Notes: generated from the letters alone by a model not told the origin. A DNA stretch of 64,000 nt from Anaeramoeba flamelloides (GCA_027625915.1 JANTQA010000032.1:9362001-9426000), one strand, 5' to 3'. Positions 1-12,047 are shown, counted from the stretch's first letter. Translations and numbers: made by a program.

Positions 1-198
1 TCCCATTAAAAATCAAATTTTGAAAATAAAAAATTTAATAAATTGAGGTTATCTATTATAATAAAGAAATTAATATTTTAATATACGGTTCTAAACACTA
101 GAAATATTTGTTTTTCTTATAAAAATAAAAAAAAATAAAGTAAAAAAAAATAAAACAAAATAAAATAGAGCGATTTCTTATGAAATTTTGTTTATAAG
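1..198 (+). mobile_element. MITE family M, copy M1 (cut by window edge)
   Basis: This matches copies at 14664 and 16769: the shared inner part runs from the AATCAAATTTTGAAAAT block to the CTAAACACTAGAAA block, and the right end reads ATGAAATTTTGTTTAT. The left inverted end lies outside the window. It is non-coding. Confidence 0.55.
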
Positions 199-1112
199 AC
201 AGTTAAAATCAAATTAAACTAATGAAAATTTTATCTCTCAGCCCAATACAAAAAATTTCACAAAATCAATAAAAAATATTTTTAATAATTGACATAAATG
301 GGTGTTGGTGTTTTTTCACTTCTAACCAGAAAAATATTTGAGAACTTGAAATAAAAAATTTCATTTATCAATTGGAAAATATCAGTAAATTATAAATTTA
401 AGAAATTTGCATCAGAGAAATTAATTGAGAATTTCGGGTTGTTCAATCAAATGTTGATAAAAAATATACAAAAAATATTCTGCTATAATACATTCAAACA
501 CAATTCTTTGTTTAATTATTATTATAATAAATATTAGAACTTTCAAAGTTGCGATAGAACTTTTATAATTTTTCTTCAAAATATCCATTTTTCATCATAG
601 TCATTTGATAAATCAATGAATTTATAAATATTTAATTTTAGTAATGAATTGAGTAAAAAATTGATTTTGATAAGTTTAATGAAACATTATTTAAATGGAC
701 CTATTACCAATTTCCCAATTAGTAATTATTTAAAATTTTATCTTGATTTAAAAAAAAAAAAAAATCAAGAAGAATTATTTAAAAATAACTCGGCAAATAC
801 CAGTTTAATGAACTATTTTAGTATAATTTTCATGTCTTACTTTTTTTTTTTCTTGTTCTCTATTTTTTTGGCAATCAAGACGGATTAAAAGTAAATATAA
901 AGATTATTTATTTTTTGAGACAATATTTTCTAAAAAAAAATAATTAAATTGGGATTCAAGATTAAATTCAAATTAATTAAAAGAATCTGTGAACATCTTG
1001 GGTATTATTCAAAAAATTTTATTCATTATTTATCTTTTCTTGGGTTAATAATAAAGAAAATTATGATTCTTTATTGAAATTTCTAAAATAAAAATTTAAA
1101 AATTTGGGAAAT
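199..1112. other. AT-rich intergenic stretch
   Basis: No convincing gene is seen. Positions 341-395 carry the tail of repeat family H (GAACTTGAAATAAAA ... GGAAAAT). A 79-codon frame at 649-888 starts at TTG and is low complexity. Confidence 0.6.
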
Positions 1113-1315
1113 TTTGTAGTAGTGCCGTGGAGTTATGTCAAGTGCCTAGTTTTTTTCAAATTTAAGAAATAAAAAGAAATTTTTTGAAATTTTCTTTTTA
1201 TTTCTCAAATTAAAAAAATGTTAACAGCCATTTTCCAAATCCGAATGAATTTAGTAAAATCCTTGATTTTACTAAATTCTTTCAAATCCTGAAAAACCTA
1301 ATGAAATTGTATCAT
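1113..1315. repeat. Hairpin repeat family R, copy R1
   Basis: It contains GTGCCTAG followed by two hairpins. The second has a perfect 15-base stem, GAATTTAGTAAAATC paired with GATTTTACTAAATTC around a 3-base loop. It resembles 5344-5605 and 59325-59705. Confidence 0.45.
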
Positions 1316-1317
1316 TA

Positions 1318-1470
1318 TTAATTTGGTCATGTAAATGATATATTATTATTTTTACTTTAATATTTTAATTATTTTTTATCTTCTCTTTTTTATTTATTAA
1401 ATTTCATGTTATTGCTCCTTTCTCAGAATAAATAAATAAAATAATATACTATTTTAAATAAAATTCATTA
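1318..1470 (+). repeat. Direct repeat family L, copy L1
   Basis: About 150 bp beginning TTAATTTGGTCATGTAAATG matches 27239-27395 in the same orientation, apart from small indels. It is non-coding and its ends are not defined. Confidence 0.6.
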
Positions 1471-3338
1471 TTTTTAGTTTGGAAGTTTGTCAAAAATAGT
1501 TAAATTTTTCAATAAATTTGCGAATGTCTGAGATAAATCAAAGAAAAATTCCTTTAGAAATCTAGAATTATAAAAAATATCATTGTCTTTAATCCTCACT
1601 TTTAATTTTCAATCCTAGATTTTTACAATTAATAATTGAACCTAATTTGTATTATTAGTCAAGTTTTTTAATTAAGGTTTTCAATTAAAATAAAATCTTG
1701 AACTTTTTCTAAGCTGTTATACCTTATTTCACTAAATATTTAATTAATATTTTGTTAATAAAAATGAGTGTTTTGATTTTCAAAAATTTGAACACTTTTT
1801 ACTTTGATGTTGAATTATGATTGAAACAATTGAATTTTAGATATTTTTTTTGTCTTTTTACAGATGAATAGAATATTATCATAGTAAACACCAATTCAAA
1901 ATTTTAAGCATATAAAAATCCAATTTTTGAAAAAAAAAATCTTATTTGATCAATTCAAAAAAAAAAATAATAAATTAGAACTCTATCAATAATTGGACTG
2001 TTAAAAATTGTTTTTTATTCCTTGCAATACCCATAAAATAAAAAATGAATAATTACCAACACTAATTAATTATTGGTATGTTATTTATTTTTGAGATGTG
2101 ATAAAACAAAAAATGTTATGGCAAATCAGTTTAAATTCTATAAACAATTATTGATGGATAATATTTTTCGAGACCATCAAATAATTAGATTTCAGTTTTA
2201 TTCTGAAAAACTCTCCCATAACCTAATATCAATCATTCAAAAAAATAATTTGATCGAACCAAACAGGTTCGGTAATTCATTAAATAAAATGAAAAACAAA
2301 AAATTAAAAGATTCTACAATGATTTTCATATATTTTTTCAATAATCATAATTAAATCCAAATTTTCATGAAATTTTATTATTTTGATTCTTTCAACTGTT
2401 TTAATTCTGTAGAAAATTTCGAATTTTAGGTTTTTTTAAAAAATCCAAGAGCTATTAGAGGTTTTAAAATCAATTTTGTGTTATTAATGGATTATAAATA
2501 AATATTATTAATAATGAAATGAAGACTTTAAGTAAATAAAAAAAGTAATCTACAAACTATCTTCTCACTTTACTCTAACAAACCATATTTGGAATAAATT
2601 ATATTGATAAAAAATGGTTTTTAAAAAAACTGCTCAGATTTCTTAAACTGAAAAGTCAGTAGTAATTGTCAACAAAGATCAGATAATTTATAAAATTATT
2701 TGTTAGCCAATTTTCAATCTATTTCATTTTTACATAACAAATCAAGAATAATTACGATCCAGCATATATTCACTCTTAGAATTAAAATAAGAATAATAAA
2801 ACAAAACAAAATAAAATACCAAGCAAAACAAGATTTTATTACTTTAATCAAAAATATATAAAAAATTTTTTTTTTGTTTTTTGTTTTTTTGGGAATTTTG
2901 AAGAATTTTTCAAAAGAAAAAATTCAAAAAAATTAAAATGAAGAATAAAAAATAAATTTTCAATTATTGGTTGAAAATTAATCGAAGTCTCTCATATAAA
3001 TCAACAACCCAACATTAATATTTAATTAATATTAAATGTATGAAAAGATCATTGAAAGATCTATCTGTCTCTAAAAAGATAAATAGATATTATTAAAACA
3101 AAGATATAAATATATGAATATATATATATTAATATGTATGTATGTGTGTATGTATGTATATTCTATTAAAATCTAAGAAAGATCTTAAAAAAAATCCTAA
3201 TGAAAAAAAAAAAAAAAAGAATTGAGAAGAGAAAAAAGAAAGAAAAAAAATTAAAGAAAGAAAATTAAATTAAATATGAGGGTATTTTTTTTTTTAAAAA
3301 AAAATAATTTGAATTTTTGCTTTGAAATAACTTTGTGT
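1471..3338. other. AT-rich stretch with one doubtful ORF
   Basis: A 93-codon frame at 2073-2354 (+) starts at a non-ATG codon. From its ATG at 2118 it reads MANQFKFYKQLLMDN and is less biased than its surroundings. It could be a decayed exon, but I recognise no family. The remainder is simple AT sequence with short TA and TATG runs near 3110-3160. Confidence 0.35.
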
Positions 3339-3711
3339 TTAATTTTGATTTTTATTTAAATCTCTAGTTTGATTTTTCTTACACCAAAAGAATTTGATTG
3401 GTTCTAACATAAAGTCTCCAAATAAAATGCAATTGTTTGACCATATAATTTGTCCCCAAAATAAATTTTGTTTTATAGTTTTGATTTTGGTTTTCTCCAT
3501 CGGTATGTTTGTTGGATGTAAAATGCTTTGATAATGATAAGTTTCTGGGTTTAAGACTTGTGATAATTTAAAAAGTCCATTTTGTTCAAAAGATAATTCA
3601 AATCTTTTTTCTGCCGTTTCTAAATAAAGAACTTGACTTCTAAATTTATAATATGTTTGATCTTTATTTTGAAATCCAAAATCGCCAAGGTAATCCGTTG
3701 AATAAGACAAA
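3339..3711 (-). CDS. Unrecognised protein, probable 3' exon
   Basis: An open frame of about 124 codons ends in a stop at 3339. It has no ATG near its upstream edge: the first in-frame codons are TCT AGT TTG, just after a possible acceptor (AAAATCTAG, positions 3712-3720). I therefore read it as the last exon of a spliced gene or the relic of one. The protein is of mixed composition, with segments such as RFELSFEQNGLFKL and LFWGQIIWSNN, unlike the low-complexity shadows around it. No upstream coding exon with a matching donor was found on the minus strand as far as 4000. No family recognised. The final residues are Asn/Lys rich. Confidence 0.4.
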
Positions 3712-4004
3712 CTAGATTTTTACATTAATTCGAGAAGAGAAACGGGAGAATTAAATTAAAGAAAAGGTAAAAAATAAATTTTAAAAATTAGGCAAAATAT
3801 AATTAAGGGAGAAAAAATTATAAAAGTAATTCATTAAGAAAACACAAAAATTGTTTTTGGAGAAATAGCAATTAGTTTTTTTTTTTTTTTCGTAAAAAAA
3901 AATGTTATTTTCAAAGAATTGAGAAAAAAAAATTATTGAGTGCCTTCTTTGTACAGCTTTTTTCAAAAAGTAAGAATTTTTAAAAACCTTTTTCGAGTTT
4001 TTTA

Positions 4005-4380
4005 TTTTAAAAAAGTAAGGAACTTTTTTTTTTAATTTTAGTTGATCAAATTAGAACTTTTCCAAAAAAATTAAAGTTTTATAAAAAGTGATTACCATTA
4101 TTTTTTATTTTTTTTTTGATTGTCCGAATTAAAACTTTTTAAAAGTTTTCTATTTTAAAAAAGTAAGGTATCAAAATTTTGAAAAGTACTTTTCTTTCCC
4201 ACTTCAACCTCTACTTTACCTGGAATTTTATTTGTTTTCTTATATTAAAATAGAAAAATCAGATTAAATTGTTTTGATTCAAAATTAGTCATCACTTTTT
4301 AGTAAACTTTAATTTTTTTGGAAAAGTTCTAATTTGATCAACTAAAATTAAAAAAAAAAGTTCCTCACTTGTTTTAAAAT
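4005..4380. mobile_element. MITE-like element T
   Basis: Arms of about 85 bp (4005-4096 and 4292-4380) are inverted and nearly identical. Both carry AGGAACTTTT and then TTGATCAAATTAGAAC. A third copy of the outermost motif, TTTTAAAAAAGTAAGG, lies inside at about 4152. The centre is non-coding and the element is about 376 bp. Confidence 0.65.
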
Positions 4381-5343
4381 GGGTGTATTGTTTTTTTAGA
4401 ATATTTCTCAATTTTTAAATAAAAAAAGCGTTTTATATTTTTATACTTTTTACCTTTTCCAAATTTCCCTTTTTAAGTTGTTCGGGTTACTTCGGTTCCT
4501 CCTCTTTTTGTTTTTTTTTAAGTTTGGGCGAGAGTAAAAGGAATAAAAAAACATTATAAGAATTGATAAGCATTGGCATGAAAAGATCTGAAACGAATTG
4601 GACTTGTTTAAGTTAAATCTTAATAATAAAATGATAAAAATTGGTAAACTTGTTCATGATTAGATCTAAAACAAACTGAACTTTATCTGATCAGATCTTG
4701 GATAAATTGAACTGGGATGATGCAAACGAAGAGAACTGAATCCAACTGATGTAATTTGAATTCAAATCGAACTTTCCGTACAATCTATCGAGTCCGTATT
4801 TTTAGTGGATGAATGCTTTTTAGTCATTATATCTTGTACTGGAATTTTGCGAAAACAAGATTTGGGAAACTTGCAAAAAAATAAAAAAAGCATAGCAAAA
4901 AAAAAAAAGAAAATTTCGTAAACCAATTCTTATTGCTAAATCCCAGTGCTTTATAGATTCAACCCATTTATAAAGTTCTAATTTTTAACTTAATAAATTA
5001 ATATATTTCATTTGATCTATAGTTTGTTTAAATACTTGGTCCTCTTTATTAAAACAAATTATGGTAACGATCCAAGAAATCTTCGGCATAAAAGGAAAGA
5101 GCAACCATCAACCCATTCAACATTTGTGATTGCAAAAAAAAACTTTTTAAGTTTTTACTTTTTTAATTATTTTTTTTTCTCTCTTTTGTTTATTGATTTT
5201 CTTTTTCTTTTTCTTTTTCTTATCTTTGTTCAAAAATAAATAAAAAATTTTTTTCATTTTTTAAAGAAAATCTTATCCTATGGGTTATAATCTTACATAC
5301 ATTATAGCTAGGATGAAGAACTCTAAATAAATTTAGTGTTTCC
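4381..5343. other. Intergenic stretch with decayed internal repeats
   Basis: Between 4575 and 4740 three loosely similar units contain AGATCT and then AATTGRACT. The region is slightly richer in GC than its surroundings. I see no credible gene. Confidence 0.4.
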
Positions 5344-5605
5344 GAAAGTACCGTCAAGTGCCTTAGAGTGTATTCAAGAGCCTAGCTTTTCTTGAGTTTT
5401 TCTATTTTATTTGGAAAATATATCAATTTTCGCTAGGTTTTTTTTGAGTTTTCTGTTTATTTGGGAAATCAATAGATTTTCGTTAGGTTTTTTTTACTTT
5501 AGAAATAAACCGAAAATTTTAATAAATTTTCGGTTTATTTCTAAAGTAAAAAAAACCTAGAACACTTCACAAATAAAACAGAAAACTCAAAAAAAATCTA
5601 ATGGC
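5344..5605. repeat. Hairpin repeat family R, copy R2
   Basis: The core at about 5484-5563 is a long perfect palindrome. CTAGGTTTTTTTTAC and AATAAACCGAAAATTTTAA are mirrored by their complements, with only a few bases of loop. Flanking GTGCCTTAG and GAGCCTAG motifs recur in R1 and R3. Confidence 0.6.
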
Positions 5606-6177
5606 AAACAGAATGTAATTTTATTGAATCACCTCTCTTCCAAAATAAAAATAAATAAAAAAAAAAAATAATCAACTTTCTTTAAAACAAAAACTTTGAA
5701 AAATTATTTTTGATATTGTTTCAAAGATTTTGTTATTGATTCATTTAATTTTCAGGATTTTCTTGATTTTGAAAAATTCTTCAAAAAACTTTTGAAAATT
5801 ATGTTGAAATAGAAATAATTATTTAGTTTTTCGTCTGTAAATATCTTTCTAAGGAAGTTCGTTAAATTGGAAATGATTATGATTTTTTAATTAAATAATT
5901 TTTTTTTCAATTACATGATTACCAAAATATTTTTTTTAAAAAAAAAAATATGTGTTTTTTCGTTTTATTAAAATGGGTTAATTATTGAAAAAGAGTTTAA
6001 GTTCTACGATTAGATTTAATCTTTGAAATTCATAATAATGTAATATTTATTGAAAAAAAATATATATATAAAAATCTTGAATTAATTTGTACGTGGTCTT
6101 TGTGTGGTTCAAGTGGCAGATTGAAAAAATATTAAAAATATTAAAAATTTGAAAAAAAAAATGAAAAAAAAAAATAT
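5606..6177. other. AT-rich intergenic DNA
   Basis: Only homopolymer runs and a short TA run near 6060 are present. This is the 3' flank of the Rxt3-like gene. Confidence 0.6.
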
Positions 6178-8190
6178 TTACCAAGGTTCATTAGACAAAG
6201 AATACAATATACTTTGTGTTGAAAAAGAGTTTTCAACTTGAGCTGTGCTTTGGTTTTTCTTCTTATCACTGATTGACAATTCGGAGAATAAATTTGCATC
6301 CAGGGCCTTTTCATTATTGGAATGAAAGTCTGTTTTAAGGAACTGTTCTGAGCCGCACTTTTCCCATATCGATAGCAGGATTGATTTTTTTCTCATAAAA
6401 TGGTCCAGTTGTTCTTGGCTTGGATTCTTTTCCCCTTGCCCTTGATCTTTGCTTTTGGTTTTGCTTTTGTTTTGTTTGATGAAACGTTTGGAATTTTTCA
6501 AAAAGGAAAAAAAATTATTTTGTGCATCATGATTTTCATCTTGGATTTCAGGGTCTGAATTGTAAAATTGATTTTCGTCATCTTTATTCTTTTTCGACTT
6601 ATTTTTCAAGGGGTCTTTGTCAGTTGAAGTGTCCCCGTCATCCTGCTGAAAGAGTACTAAATTAGGTAATGACACGGAATTAGTGATTTGCACTCTATTT
6701 GTTTTTTTCTTTTTTTTTTTTTGTTTTTCCCGTTTGATCTTTTTTTTTCTGTATCGTTTTTTTTTTTGGAATTTGTTGAGACTTTGTTTGTGTTTGTGTT
6801 TTTCTTTTTGTTTTTGCTTTTTTTTCATTTTTTGCTTATGCTTGTGCTGTTTTTGTTTATGCTTATATTTATGTTTATGCTTTAGCTTTTTCTTTCTTTT
6901 TTTTTGGTTTTTCTTTTTTGGGAAACCTAAACCAAAATCTGATTCTGATCCTGATCCTGATCCTGATTCTGATTCTGAAATTGAATTTGACTCCGAATTT
7001 AAATTCGAATAAGAACTGGAATTTAAATAGGAATTTGTTGATTGAGAAGAAAGAGAAGATTCTGATTCAATATTTGAATAGGTGTCTGTCATTGTGTTGT
7101 CAGATTTATTGTTTGTTTGTAAATCCGATATTTCGGATTGGGAATTGGAATTGCTTCCAGACTCTTCCATGGAACTTGAATTCGAAGAGTATAGACTTTT
7201 CGTTTTTGTGGATCTTTTAAATTTTTTGTGTTTTCTTTTTCTATTCAAAAGTTTCAGATTATTAATTTTCTTTTTGTTTTTATTTTTATGATTCTTATTT
7301 TTATTCTTATTATTTTTGTTGTGGTGACGTTTACTATGGCCGTGGTGGTGGCCATGGTTCTGTGAATTTAATTTTTTGGATTTTTTTTTTAAGGGATTCT
7401 TTTTGTTTCTTTTGAATGTGAGATTGGTTTTTTTTCCTTCTTCTTCGTCACCTTCTTTGCATGCTTCTTGCCCTTCTTCGAGATTTTTTCCAACTTTGAT
7501 CCTGAATTGTTTTGATTGAATCACATACTTTGTGTTTTGTTGGCTTTGTGTCTTTTTGGTAACTTTGTGAGTTTGGCTTTGAACAGAAGCCGAAGAATCA
7601 TGCAAGGGACCCATATTTGGATTACTTGGGGGATTTGTTAATAGTTTCCCGTTTTGTTTGTTTTGGTGAATAAACTCACTCAGCTGTGGGACAGTCCAAT
7701 AAGACGAGGGAACTTTTTCTTGATCCTTGATTATTTCAACCGAATTGGCAAAGAAACACGTCCCTTTTAATTTTGAAGAGTACCTCGATCGGATCCCGTT
7801 TTTCCTTTTCATTGCATAGGAAGGCGGCTTGACATCAATAAAACAGATCGTCACCAACAACCCTAAGGGGTTGACAGCAGTCTTGTTTGGGATGAATGTT
7901 GATGAGTGAATCAAAAAGGCAACCAAGTCAGAATTGCTACTATAGTAAGTGTTCCAATTCCAGACCCACCTGTTTTTGACCTGTTCGTTTTCAAAGGTCA
8001 AGCAATATCCGGGTATAAAAAATAAAAATTCATAACAATTCCGAGACTTTTCACCAACAATCTCACACAACGAAGATAAGGTCAATTCCGAATAATGAAA
8101 CGGTCCAATAAACCTGTTTTGAGTGATTTTTTCTTTGGTTTGTCCAACGTTTGAAAGTGTTTTATTATGTGTTTTTTGTAAAGTGCTCAT
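6178..8190 (-). CDS. Rxt3-domain protein, Sin3/HDAC complex type
   Basis: Intronless, 670 codons, from ATG at 8190 to TAA at 6178. Residues 29-155 look like the Rxt3 domain, known from a subunit of fungal Sin3/Rpd3L histone deacetylase complexes: YYSSNSDLVAFLIHSS at 82-97 matches the family's typical YTDDSDIVAVLIHSG-like core, followed by a hydrophobic strand and NGIRSR at 131-136. The remaining 500 residues are low complexity: a His-rich patch (HGHHHGH), Lys/Asn-rich repeats, a Ser/Glu-rich stretch ending in SESGSGSGSESD, and very basic Lys/Gln/His runs, which suits a nuclear protein. Inference: a chromatin-bound co-repressor subunit. The domain call is by eye. The tail says nothing about function. 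Confidence 0.65.
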   Translation of the reverse strand: MSTLQKTHNKTLSNVGQTKEKITQNRFIGPFHYSELTLSSLCEIVGEKSRNCYEFLFFIPGYCLTFENEQVKNRWVWNWNTYYSSNSDLVAFLIHSSTFIPNKTAVNPLGLLVTICFIDVKPPSYAMKRKNGIRSRYSSKLKGTCFFANSVEIIKDQEKVPSSYWTVPQLSEFIHQNKQNGKLLTNPPSNPNMGPLHDSSASVQSQTHKVTKKTQSQQNTKYVIQSKQFRIKVGKNLEEGQEACKEGDEEEGKKTNLTFKRNKKNPLKKKSKKLNSQNHGHHHGHSKRHHNKNNKNKNKNHKNKNKKKINNLKLLNRKRKHKKFKRSTKTKSLYSSNSSSMEESGSNSNSQSEISDLQTNNKSDNTMTDTYSNIESESSLSSQSTNSYLNSSSYSNLNSESNSISESESGSGSGSESDFGLGFPKKKNQKKRKKKLKHKHKYKHKQKQHKHKQKMKKKQKQKEKHKHKQSLNKFQKKKRYRKKKIKREKQKKKKKKTNRVQITNSVSLPNLVLFQQDDGDTSTDKDPLKNKSKKNKDDENQFYNSDPEIQDENHDAQNNFFSFLKNSKRFIKQNKSKTKSKDQGQGEKNPSQEQLDHFMRKKSILLSIWEKCGSEQFLKTDFHSNNEKALDANLFSELSISDKKKNQSTAQVENSFSTQSILYSLSNEPW

Positions 8191-8943
8191 TTGGTTGCTG
8201 GATTTTGTTTTGTTTTTGTTTTTGTTTTTGTTTTTTTTTCTTTAAAGACAATAAGAAAAGGGTTTGTGAGTTTTGGGGTTTGGTAACAACAAAACTTTCT
8301 TGCAAAAATAATTTGCAATTTAAAAAAAAAAAGGAAAAAAAAGAAAGTGAAAAAGGAATAAAAAAAAAATAAAAAAGATTCAACAAAAAAAAATGAAAAA
8401 AAATAAAAAAGCACGATTCAAATTCTCACTTATGATTTGGAGTTTTTTGTAATATTTGCTCAGATTTCTTCAAAATGTTTCTTCACCAATTTGAAAGCCA
8501 TAACTCAAGAGTGTTTCGTTTAGTTCAATTCAACCAGCAATTTAAATCTATTTAGATTCACTTTTGTATTTTGTAGAAAAATTTTTAAAAAAGATCTCCC
8601 CTTCTCGGTTAAAACATGATTACAAAGAAATTCTTTTTTTTTCTTTTTTTCATCTTCAAAATTTCCAACCAATTTTTTACACAAACTCAAAGACAGAAGT
8701 TTGAACTCTAAAATTATTTATTTAGATCTCTGTGAGTAAAATATTTTTTATTTCTTGACTTTTACTTTGTTTTTTAAGTGAAAAAAATTTTGGAAATAAA
8801 GCCTTTCTTTTTGAAGGCACGAGTTTTGACTTTTTGTAGGCTGGCTTAAAATTGTTTTGTAAACACCAATTACCTTACTGTGATAAAATGATACTTTTGT
8901 CAAATATATTCGGTGATGAATGCTTTAATTTATTTTTTATTAG
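8191..8943. other. 5' flank of the Rxt3-like gene
   Basis: It holds a (GTTTTT)n run at 8206-8235 and A-rich tracts up to 8410, then plain AT-rich DNA. Short frames here are products of the simple repeats. Confidence 0.6.
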
Positions 8944-9310
8944 ATAAGGGATTAGTAAACTTTTAAAAAAAATTCGAGTCAATTTAATTGATAATTCGAA
9001 AAAAAGTTTATCACATCTTGACTGTGAAAAAACAAAGTAAAAATCTGATTGCTATATTAACAAACTTACTTTTAAAGCTATTTTCCAAAATTTCTTATTG
9101 TTTTTTAAAAAGTTTGATCCCTTTTTCATCTTTTTGGATAAGTTCAAAAATTCAATCATTTTCCTAAATTTATTCTAAAAAATTTTTTTTCAAAGTAAAA
9201 GATTGAAATCTTTTTGTCTTCGATGAAAGAAGTGTTCAAAAATACACTTTAAAAATGAAAACACTAAGTTTTAAAATAACCAAGTATAAAAAATCTACTT
9301 AATTTCAAAA
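8944..9310 (+). mobile_element. TTAAGG-type element K, uninterrupted copy K1
   Basis: It starts TAAGGGATTAGTAAAC and runs to AAAAATCTACTTAA. The same sequence in the same order flanks element E1 at 57182-57400 and 58110-58265, including the block ACTTTAAAAATGAAAACAC. K1 therefore shows the form before E1 inserted. Confidence 0.55.
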
Positions 9311-9429
9311 AAAAATTATAATTATTATTTTAATCCTTCAACAAAATATAATTTTTTTATTCAAAAAACAGTTAAAATAAATTGTTTCATTTTAGTTGAA
9401 TAACGGAATCTGAGAAAAAAAACCCAACT

Positions 9430-9640
9430 ATCAAATTAAAAATTTCTCCCAAAAATTTTTTTTTCATTTTTTTTTTTTTGGAATTTATGGTTAGTTCAGG
9501 CTTTTCTTTTATGATTACCAGCTCTAATACAAAGTTTATTATTTCTTGTATTTCTAAACAATCTAATTTTGGTTGATTGTTAAAAATAAAGTGTATTTTT
9601 CATTTTTGGCTGAACCCCTTTGAGTGAAGTCGAGTTTAGT
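9430..9640 (-). mobile_element. Element F, truncated copy F3
   Basis: The reverse complement matches the left part of F1 (15690-15860). Shared blocks are TTTCTAAACAATCTAA and the outer end CCCCTTTGAGTGAAG. The other end is missing. Confidence 0.5.
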
Positions 9641-9653
9641 TTTAGTAGAGTGT

Positions 9654-12047
9654 TTGAAATATTATGTAAAATACACGAAAATCAAAAATATTCGAAAATC
9701 TTTTTAACCTCTTAAAAACACTTTTTGAGGAACTTCAAAAAAACAATCGTACTAATGAATAAATGTTTATGATAGAATAATAATTTTATTTTCTGGAAAA
9801 AAAATATTTTTTTTAATTTTATATTTTAACTCTCTAAAGATTTTTTTTTTTTTTTTTTATGTATATTATTATAGTAAGTGTATATCTGTAAAAGTGTAAG
9901 TTTGGGTTTGACAGGTATTTAGGATGATTTGGGATTTTTTTATGTTAGATTAAATTAATTTATCTTCTGGACTGGGAAAGTTAAATATAGTTTAGTTTGG
10001 ATCAACCTGGATAAGGTAGAGTATCTATATACACCACATATATATTACATAATTATTTGTGGATTTTATTCCATATTACAAAAATAGGGGTACTGATATA
10101 CAAACGAAATTATCTCAATAAAGACCTTTTCTCTCATTTTTTAATATCTTTTCAGAATGATAAGAAATGTTATCGTTAATTAAGTTACGAATTGCTTTCG
10201 CACAAAATGGGATGAATGCTATTTTCAAAAAAGTTCAATTTTCCTAATTTTTCTATTTTCTGCCAATATATATATATATATATATTACAGGGATCAACCC
10301 TCCAGAACAACAAGGAAAAATTTTAAAATATGTTATGGATGGTATTCTCTACTTACAAATTTTATACTTGCAATATGTCAAAAAAATCTGATCGAGGAAG
10401 AAACACTAAAAAGAATATTTATTTTTTAAAATCATTTTTTTTTTTTAGGCCATTTTTTTATAAAAAGAAAACAAATAAATTCATTTTATTTCTCACATTA
10501 TAAAATATTTTTACCTTTTTTATTGCCATTCCAATCATTATTATTCGATTAAAACTCGTTGTTGGCAGTTATATTAATATAAAGATTTTCTTTCATTTTT
10601 GAGATCATTCTTTTGATTTATCAAAAAAAAAAAAAAATGATTTATTCAACCTATTGTAAAATAATTGTATTGATTTAAGAAGGGAAGTTCTAATAAATAA
10701 ATTTTTTACCGTCATATCATACCCAACTAAGAAATTTTGCTTTTGTTAGTAGATAAAATTCGATTTTTCAAAATGAAATTTTCTTGTAGATATTCAGGTA
10801 ATTAAGTAATTTTATCTACAAATTTCAAACTCGATTTGTTTCTGACTAAAAGGATTTAAATTTCTAAAATTTTTCTTGTGAATAAGATCAAACATTATGT
10901 TAAAAAAAATTTTTTATCATTGTTTTACATTTTTTGAAAACCAGAAAACAACTTTTTTTAAAAACCTTTAAAGAATAAAAAAAATATGCTTAATATATCT
11001 CACTTTAATTGAGAAAATTTTGTTAAAAATTCTATCAAATATTCATTTTTTGCATCACGTCTACTTCAATAACTTTTATGAGTTGATATTTGCAATGAAA
11101 TTTTAATTATTAAAAATAATAACCAAATAAAAATTTTTCTTTCTAAAATCAATACTTTCCAACATAAAACCAAAAATATGTTTTCCCATTTTCAAGAATT
11201 AACCTAATTCTTGATATAAATAATAGGTTAATGTAGTCAAAATAAAGCGTGCAAAAAAATTTATTCTGTGTTTCAAAATAAAAAGTATTTTTTTTTTTTT
11301 TGTTATAGAAGACCGAGACATAAACCAAACAAAGAAACCAATAATAAACCCTAAATAAATATGGTATCGGTTTCTTAAAGTTCTATTATTTAAAAAGAAA
11401 TTGGAAAAATGAATGATCAAATTGAACAATTTCTCTAAAAAAGAAAAGACTAAATTTTTCATCAAATTTTTATCAAAAAAACAAAAAATTTCAAAAAAAT
11501 TCAAAAAAATTAGAAAATTTTTCAACAAATTGTATTAATAATTTTATTTTTATTGAAAATACACAAATGTTTACTTTCAAAATTGATTTGAACTTAGGTA
11601 TACTATTTGTTCGTTGATTGGATGTTGTCTTTGAACAAGAAGAAAAAAAAGCACGGATTATATTTTGAAACACAGATTATAGTCGTTTGTGCATGCATTA
11701 TTTTGATCACTGTACAATTTTTCGTTTTATATTGAAAGCATGTTGAATTTTGGATTTCAAAAAAGATACCCAAATTAATATATTGTTTAAATGAGGTTAA
11801 CTCATCCATTTCATCAGTCAAATCACAAATTACAAAAAAAAGTTTTTATCAAGATCATTACAAGATTTCAATTTATTTTTAAACAATACTACCCCCTTAA
11901 CAGAAAAGTAAAATTGTTATTTTTACCATAAAAATTTATTTCCAAACACTACTGTGCTATTTAGAAGTTGTTCAAAAAGTGTTTTTAAGTGGCTAAAAAA
12001 ATTTTCGAGTATTTTTGATTTTCGGGTATTTTATGTAATATTTGATA
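9654..12047. mobile_element. Candidate 2.4-kb element with long inverted ends
   Basis: Positions 9654-9737 and 11964-12047 are inverted copies, about 85-90 percent alike by eye. Both contain CGAAAATCAAAAATA and CTTAAAAACACTTTTTGA. They face each other as terminal inverted repeats would. The interior is AT rich, has no transposase-like frame, includes a (TA)n run at 10266-10285, and holds the A1 MITE at 11229-11714. It may be a decayed transposon, or a pair of unrelated insertions. Confidence 0.45.
11229..11714 (+). mobile_element. Tc1/mariner-type MITE family A, copy A1
   Basis: The left end reads TAATGTAGTCAAAATAAAGC and the right end, complemented, TACAGTGATCAAAATAATG. Inverted ends extend about 65 bp and include the inner motif GTGTTTCAAAATA. 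TA followed by CAGT is the usual end of Tc1/mariner elements. The interior has no transposase. Confidence 0.7.

Noticed and set aside
649-888. 79-codon frame
   Set aside because: TTG start, Lys/Phe homopolymer runs, no other support.
6683-7291. Plus-strand Phe/Leu-rich frames
   Set aside because: Antisense shadows of the low-complexity tail of the Rxt3-like gene.
11199-11673. Two minus-strand frames
   Set aside because: Both lie within MITE A1, and the other A copies do not keep the frames open.
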